40,031 nucleotides of DNA. Origin: a virus. The notes under the pieces were generated by a model that saw only the letters and a list, made by a program, of their open reading frames with translations, made no database searches and was not told the DNA's origin. The position numbers and the translations under genes are program-made. The DNA lies in IMG/VR virus record IMGVR_UViG_3300012005_000021, positions 532-40,562 of that record; one strand, given 5' to 3'. Position 1 is the stretch's first letter. Each line of letters opens with the position of its first letter. Positions 37,047 to 40,031 of the stretch are shown here, piece by piece.

Positions 37047-37602
37047 ATTCTGCCCTCCTCATGGCTCGTGACATATTTCTTTTGGCAATAGTCTCATCAG
37101 ACTGCGTTTTACCTATATGAGATATTCTTAAATTATATTTGTGTGCATCAGTCATTGCGCCCTTTTTAGTACCTGATAATGACTGACTAATTTTTAACTT
37201 AGTAGAACTACTCATCCTTACGCCTTTGCCGTTTCCCTGGTTAGATATACTAAGTTTAAGTTTATGCTCGTCCGAGAACTTTATTCCACGCATCGGAGCT
37301 TTAGTGTCCATAGTTAGGTTAAGGCCATTATTATATGAGTCGTACTGTTCAATATATTCCCTTTCTTTGTCTAGCAAGTCCTTTATGTCACATAGTTCTA
37401 TAACATCAAACTGTAAATCACCAGAACCGTATTTATTATATATAGACTGTAAATGTTTGTTGCGATGGGATTGGTCTTTTAGTTTCCATAAATGATTTCC
37501 AAAACGACTATGTAAATTGACTGATGAGCCAATATATATATTCCCATCATGCAAGCTAGTTATTTTGTAAATACCACAATTTTTATATAATGATTTATCC
37601 AT
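37036..37602 (-). CDS. GIY-YIG homing endonuclease
   Basis: A 188-residue protein. Residues 10-95 are the GIY-YIG nuclease domain: GIY at 10-12, YIG at 23-25, the catalytic-type Arg33 and a later Glu (KEREYIEQYDSYNNGLNLT). The remainder holds three NUMOD-like DNA-binding repeats (FSDEHKLKLSISNQG, SSSTKLKISQSLSG, MTDAHKYNLRISHIG). Free-standing homing enzymes of this type cut intron- or gene-less relatives and spread by repair. It has its own leaderless-type promoter, fitting an inserted mobile gene. Confidence 0.85.
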   Translation of the reverse strand: MDKSLYKNCGIYKITSLHDGNIYIGSSVNLHSRFGNHLWKLKDQSHRNKHLQSIYNKYGSGDLQFDVIELCDIKDLLDKEREYIEQYDSYNNGLNLTMDTKAPMRGIKFSDEHKLKLSISNQGNGKGVRMSSSTKLKISQSLSGTKKGAMTDAHKYNLRISHIGKTQSDETIAKRNMSRAMRRAEYEV

Positions 37603-37608
37603 ATGTCT

Positions 37609-37637
37609 ATACTAGCACAGTCAACATCAAAAGTCAA
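37609..37637 (-). promoter_or_regulatory. Promoter placed for a leaderless ATG start
   Basis: On the minus strand TTGACT (37637-37632), a 17-base spacer ending in TGC, TAGTAT (37614-37609), six bases (AGACAT), then ATG at 37602. The geometry is identical to that at 32547-32575. No ribosome site. Confidence 0.75.
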
Positions 37638-37643
37638 TGATAT

Positions 37644-37886
37644 TTACTGAAAATCCTTCATTAAGTTACGTTCTGTAAATAGAGTTAAAAATTCTTTAAG
37701 TTGCTCTAAACTTGTAAAGTTAGCGTCGTTGTAGTAATCCTGTCCATAAGCTACCTTAATATAGCCCTTATCCCAGTTCTCTCCCTGTGCAAGTGCCAAA
37801 ACACGGCTGTTCATATACAGATGCTTATTGCATACCATCTCGCCGTTCTTACGCAGTTTTATAATCATTGATGTTCTTTTTTTCAT
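37644..37886 (-). CDS. Small hypothetical protein (80 aa)
   Basis: An 80-residue protein beginning MKKRTSMIIKLRKNGEMVCN, mixed alpha/beta, with GGAGACAAC as ribosome site. The last 25 residues (TSLEQLKEFLTLFTERNLM) form an amphipathic helix. It sits directly after the promoter at 37896-37924. No family recognised. Confidence 0.5.
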   Translation of the reverse strand: MKKRTSMIIKLRKNGEMVCNKHLYMNSRVLALAQGENWDKGYIKVAYGQDYYNDANFTSLEQLKEFLTLFTERNLMKDFQ

Positions 37887-38425
37887 GTTGTCTCCATTCT
37901 ATCATACTTTTGTTTATAAGTCAACCTGTAATCATCTAATAGTTTCTTTGCCTCCTTGTCTATAAGGTCGTGTATAAGATGCCTAGGCTTTGGTTTGAAT
38001 CTTTTAGACCTTAGCGCATGGCCCTTTATGTATCTAATATCGGTTATCTTAGCCTTCTGTAGATAGGGCTCGATATTTTTCTGGTAGAAGGCTAGTTGTT
38101 GTTTTCCTCTCTGTCTCTTAGCTCCTGTCTTATTAGTATACCCTATTGGTTTCATGGCTGACATATTATCGCAGTATAAGATTACCTTATGCTTAGCTAG
38201 GTCTACCATCTTATTAGCTAGCCAGAGTGAGTTAGCAACTCCGACTCTTTCGGCCTCGGTTGAGTTCTCTACATCGGTGACAATAACACCACCAGTCTTA
38301 ACTTTTTTATCGCCTATTCTTATATAGCAATACCAAGCTCCTACCTTTAAATCCTTATCGTAGGAGGCATCAGTGAATATTACTACTTTAGGAATGTTAT
38401 GGTTTAATAGGAGACTTTCTGCCAT
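37883..38425 (-). CDS. RNase H-like nuclease
   Basis: I place the start at ATG 38425 (MAESLLLNHNIPKVVIFTDA) because GGGAGGT lies 10 bases upstream; the frame extends nine codons further to 38452. 180 residues. The RNase H fold residues are present: Asp19 in FTDASYD, Glu57 in STEAE, Asp86 in LYCDN, then IKGHALRSK with His136 and a last Asp in HDLIDKEA. It would remove RNA primers or R-loops, or act as a resolvase. Longer than host RNase HI by about 25 residues. Confidence 0.75.
   Translation of the reverse strand: MAESLLLNHNIPKVVIFTDASYDKDLKVGAWYCYIRIGDKKVKTGGVIVTDVENSTEAERVGVANSLWLANKMVDLAKHKVILYCDNMSAMKPIGYTNKTGAKRQRGKQQLAFYQKNIEPYLQKAKITDIRYIKGHALRSKRFKPKPRHLIHDLIDKEAKKLLDDYRLTYKQKYDRMETT
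37896..37924 (-). promoter_or_regulatory. Sigma70-type promoter (leftward)
   Basis: On the minus strand TTGACT (37924-37919), a 17-base spacer and TAGAAT (37901-37896). Transcription should begin near 37889, only a few bases before the GGAG ribosome site and ATG 37886, so the leader is almost absent here too. The boxes lie over the last codons of the RNase H-like gene. Confidence 0.65.
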
Positions 38426-38895
38426 AGTCGTTCTACCTCCCATTCTGTGCATTTTTCTATACTATCTGATATGAAGCCGTTACGTTTCTCTGCTATTCTA
38501 AAGGCAGTCCAAATATCTCCCCCTTCCTTACTCAGGGTAATATACGATGGGTGCTTGCCATAGTAACTTTCATACTCTTTGGGTGTTATTGATTTTTTGT
38601 ACCAATGAGTCACTACCTCTCCTTCGCCATTCTCTACAGCAGATATACTTTTTGATTCAGCTTCTGCTGAGTATAGGAGTTTTATCGCATCTTCAATTTT
38701 CTTATTAGTCCTAGTTATGCTATCTATAGAGTTATAAGAGTACCATTCTCCATTTAGTTGAAATTGTTGGCTTTTCCTATTCTCTGGTAGTTTAACCCAT
38801 TCGTCTTCAATGTATTCTTTTTGGTTAGGATTAACTAGTAAGTCTTCAATGCTGTACGACTTCCATCGAATACTCCACCATACATTATCTTTCAT
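38404..38895 (-). CDS. Hypothetical protein (163 aa)
   Basis: A 163-residue protein rich in Trp, Tyr, Glu and Lys (MKDNVWWSIRWKSYSIEDLL at the start). Helical centre, then WYKKSITPKEYESYYGKHPS. AAAGGAGAAGTA is a good ribosome site. It overlaps the RNase H-like gene by 22 bases. No family recognised. Confidence 0.55.
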   Translation of the reverse strand: MKDNVWWSIRWKSYSIEDLLVNPNQKEYIEDEWVKLPENRKSQQFQLNGEWYSYNSIDSITRTNKKIEDAIKLLYSAEAESKSISAVENGEGEVVTHWYKKSITPKEYESYYGKHPSYITLSKEGGDIWTAFRIAEKRNGFISDSIEKCTEWEVERLWQKVSY

Positions 38896-39131
38896 TACTT
38901 CTCCTTTCCAGTGAGGTTGGCTCGTTGTTCTTTTCTTAGTTGATTGCGGTCACGCCCTTGTTCTATTGCAAATATACCACTATTGGCTAGTTTTTCGTCC
39001 TCTCCAATTATGTATAACTCTATAGAGGCTTTAATAGCGGTCTTACCCTTGTTATTCCAGTCGTCGTAGCGTGATACGTTGGTTAAGAGGTCGTTTAGTA
39101 TTGCTGTTAGTTCAGCATCAAAGCTACTCAT
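38895..39131 (-). CDS. Small hypothetical protein (78 aa)
   Basis: I place the start at ATG 39131 (MSSFDAELTAILNDLLTNVS) because CAGGAGCAACCAA precedes it and it overlaps the upstream TGA (ATGA); the frame is open to 39191 without a ribosome site. The N-terminal half is helical, the C-terminal half basic (GRDRNQLRKEQRANLTGKEK). Function unknown. Confidence 0.55.
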   Translation of the reverse strand: MSSFDAELTAILNDLLTNVSRYDDWNNKGKTAIKASIELYIIGEDEKLANSGIFAIEQGRDRNQLRKEQRANLTGKEK

Positions 39132-39354
39132 TTGGTTGCTCCTGTTTAGTGGTGAGGGGTGAGGTCTGTTGCTTAAATAGCCAGTCGCCAAAAGCCTCGT
39201 AGCTATCTAGGTTACACCAAGCGATGTAGGTATTTAGGGTTTGTTTTTCGCGGGCGGCTGTCTCTCGTGCCTCAATAAAGGCTACCAAGTTATTAGCGGC
39301 TTCTTCGGTCCGACAAAAGCGTTTGACGGCTTCGAGTAAGTCAGTATGGCTCAT
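39124..39354 (-). CDS. Small hypothetical protein (76 aa), MSHTD start
   Basis: Start at ATG 39354 (MSHTDLLEAVKRFCRTEEAA), behind GCAGGAGAACTATC and overlapping the upstream TGA. The protein is helical with several aromatic residues (YIAWCNLDSYEAFGDWLF). Its opening SHTD echoes the two genes upstream (MSSHTN, MSSHTD), suggesting a repeated translation-start cassette. Function unknown. Confidence 0.55.
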   Translation of the reverse strand: MSHTDLLEAVKRFCRTEEAANNLVAFIEARETAAREKQTLNTYIAWCNLDSYEAFGDWLFKQQTSPLTTKQEQPNE

Positions 39355-39725
39355 GATAGTTCTCCTGCTGCGCTTAGTGCCAAACACAATTTTAGGAGGG
39401 CTTTGAGTGGGATGTCAGCATTTCTAGCTAAAACTACAGAGGCTCTGTGGTCTGCTAGTTTATCTGTCGGCATAACACACCAGGAGCCATCATCCATTAC
39501 AAACATACTTGGTTTATAGGCATACAACTTCTCTAGGAGGTAGTCTGAGGTGTAGAGAGGAATGTTTGTTAGCTTGTCCTTTATTTCGTAAGGCTTTCCG
39601 TTACTATGAACTGTTCTTGGAGTAGGAAACTCTGTCCTAATATGCTCGTCAGTTCCAAACCAACCAGTCTTTTCATACACTTCCTTACATAATTTATATA
39701 GCTCTGGGTTAGTATGGCTAGACAT
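39351..39725 (-). CDS. Hypothetical protein (124 aa), MSSHTNPEL start
   Basis: A 124-residue protein. After MSSHTNPELYKLCKEVYEKT the sequence runs through WFGTDEHIRTEF, then LLEKLYAYKPSMFVMDDGSW and ends LCLALSAAGELS. The pattern 'PELYKLCKEVYEKT...W' followed by a compact alpha/beta part resembles uncharacterised phage proteins, but I cannot name the family. It starts within the end of the upstream gene (ATGTCTAG overlap). Confidence 0.55.
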   Translation of the reverse strand: MSSHTNPELYKLCKEVYEKTGWFGTDEHIRTEFPTPRTVHSNGKPYEIKDKLTNIPLYTSDYLLEKLYAYKPSMFVMDDGSWCVMPTDKLADHRASVVLARNADIPLKALLKLCLALSAAGELS

Positions 39726-39973
39726 TAGATACCTCTAGTTTTTCGCTATCAATCTGACTTAATAAATTAAGGCAAGCACCCTCAACATCTCTATCGGTTG
39801 CATTTAGGTCAATCGAAAAATCCCACTCAAGATTAGGATAACCAACATACCACCACCCGCTCTTGTCATAGTTCAAGGTCAACTCCCTGCCAGACCTTAT
39901 TTTCGGCAAAAGTCTTATTATGTCTTTTAAGTCACTCTGGTTTAGCTCTGGGTCAGTATGGCTAGACATTAGA
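39701..39973. repeat. 29-bp direct repeat at two gene starts
   Basis: The 29 bases at 39701-39729 and 39945-39973 differ at one position. Each covers the end of one gene and the first nine codons of the next (MSSHT[N/D]PEL). Copies are 244 bases apart. This is a duplicated gene boundary that carries the stop/start overlap, either a trace of tandem duplication or a conserved coupling element. Confidence 0.75.
39718..39969 (-). CDS. Small hypothetical protein (83 aa), MSSHTDPEL start
   Basis: An 83-residue protein: helical start (MSSHTDPELNQSDLKDIIRL), beta middle (GRELTLNYDKSGWWYVGYPN, with paired Trp), and a helical end. It overlaps the stop of the junction-spanning gene and its own end overlaps the next start in the same way. 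Function unknown. Confidence 0.55.
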   Translation of the reverse strand: MSSHTDPELNQSDLKDIIRLLPKIRSGRELTLNYDKSGWWYVGYPNLEWDFSIDLNATDRDVEGACLNLLSQIDSEKLEVSNV

Positions 39974-40031
39974 TTGCTCCCCTTTGTATTTCAAATATTC
40001 ATTCATTCTATGATAATTTTCAACAAATCCT
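39962..40031 (-). CDS. Small hypothetical protein, C-terminal part (continues from position 1)
   Basis: This is the other end of the gene that starts at 233. Read on the minus strand from 40031 it gives GFVENYHRMNEYLKYKGE and ends at TAG 39964-39962. The stop overlaps the ATG of the next gene (39969) within the sequence ATGTCTAG, so translation of the two is probably coupled. Function unknown. The in-frame fit with the left edge is the evidence that the window is a closed circle. Confidence 0.7.
   Translation of the reverse strand, partial: GFVENYHRMNEYLKYKGEQSNV

Noticed and set aside
1-40031. Stop-codon recoding (TAG or TGA as sense)
   Set aside because: All three stops end genes, many in precise ATGA or TAATG overlaps, and conserved genes such as terminase, portal and amidase read through with the standard code.

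Overview
The window reads as one complete, circularly permuted genome of a tailed, podovirus-like phage of 40,031 bp. The reading frame that runs off the left edge on the minus strand re-enters the right edge in the same frame and continues as one 100-residue protein, so the two ends almost certainly join. The host is not identifiable with certainty. TGA is used throughout as a normal stop, which argues against hosts that recode UGA. Promoters are of the housekeeping sigma70 kind (TTGACT, 17 bases, TGC-TAGTAT or TATAAT). The endolysin is an amidase with SH3-like wall-binding repeats, as in phages of bacteria with a Gram-positive-like wall. A host among the Patescibacteria/Saccharibacteria would fit the small leaderless style of gene expression, but that is a guess.

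Layout. A rightward (plus strand) late unit runs from 5301 to 31500. In order it holds two small genes, large terminase, portal, scaffold, head decoration protein, major capsid protein, a head-spike-base-like protein, a glycosyltransferase-like protein and a collagen-repeat tail fibre that starts with ATT. Then come a head-tail adaptor, a tail nozzle protein carrying a discoidin-like domain, small tail proteins (one apparently needing a -1 frameshift), three internal virion proteins including a 1361-residue one, small membrane proteins, the amidase and a holin. A strong terminator follows the holin. A GC-rich cluster of four small genes closes the unit before a perfect 14-bp hairpin.

A leftward (minus strand) early unit starts near 5200, runs through 4760 to 1, crosses the junction, and continues from 40031 down to 32040. 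Its left part is a chain of very small genes, many coupled by ATGA overlaps, including several single-pass membrane peptides below 50 residues. Its right part carries the DNA-metabolism genes: RNase H fold, GIY-YIG endonuclease, PD-(D/E)XK exonuclease, an SSB ending DDIPF, RusA resolvase, a kinase-like protein with a ruined P-loop, HNH endonuclease and an exported lytic transglycosylase-like protein. No DNA polymerase, helicase, primase, RNA polymerase, integrase or recognisable repressor is visible, so replication must lean on the host.

The most unusual parts are non-coding. A structured plus-strand RNA with its own terminator sits between the two divergent units (4851-5165). Two tRNA-like genes (31679-31844) have sound acceptor and T arms but no canonical anticodon loop. 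A run of abutting hairpins (31845-32010) lies directly beside them. A recurring promoter type places the start codon 6-7 bases after the -10 box, which predicts leaderless mRNAs. An AT-rich control region (2951-3792) contains a 13-bp inverted repeat around a promoter and A-tract repeats.
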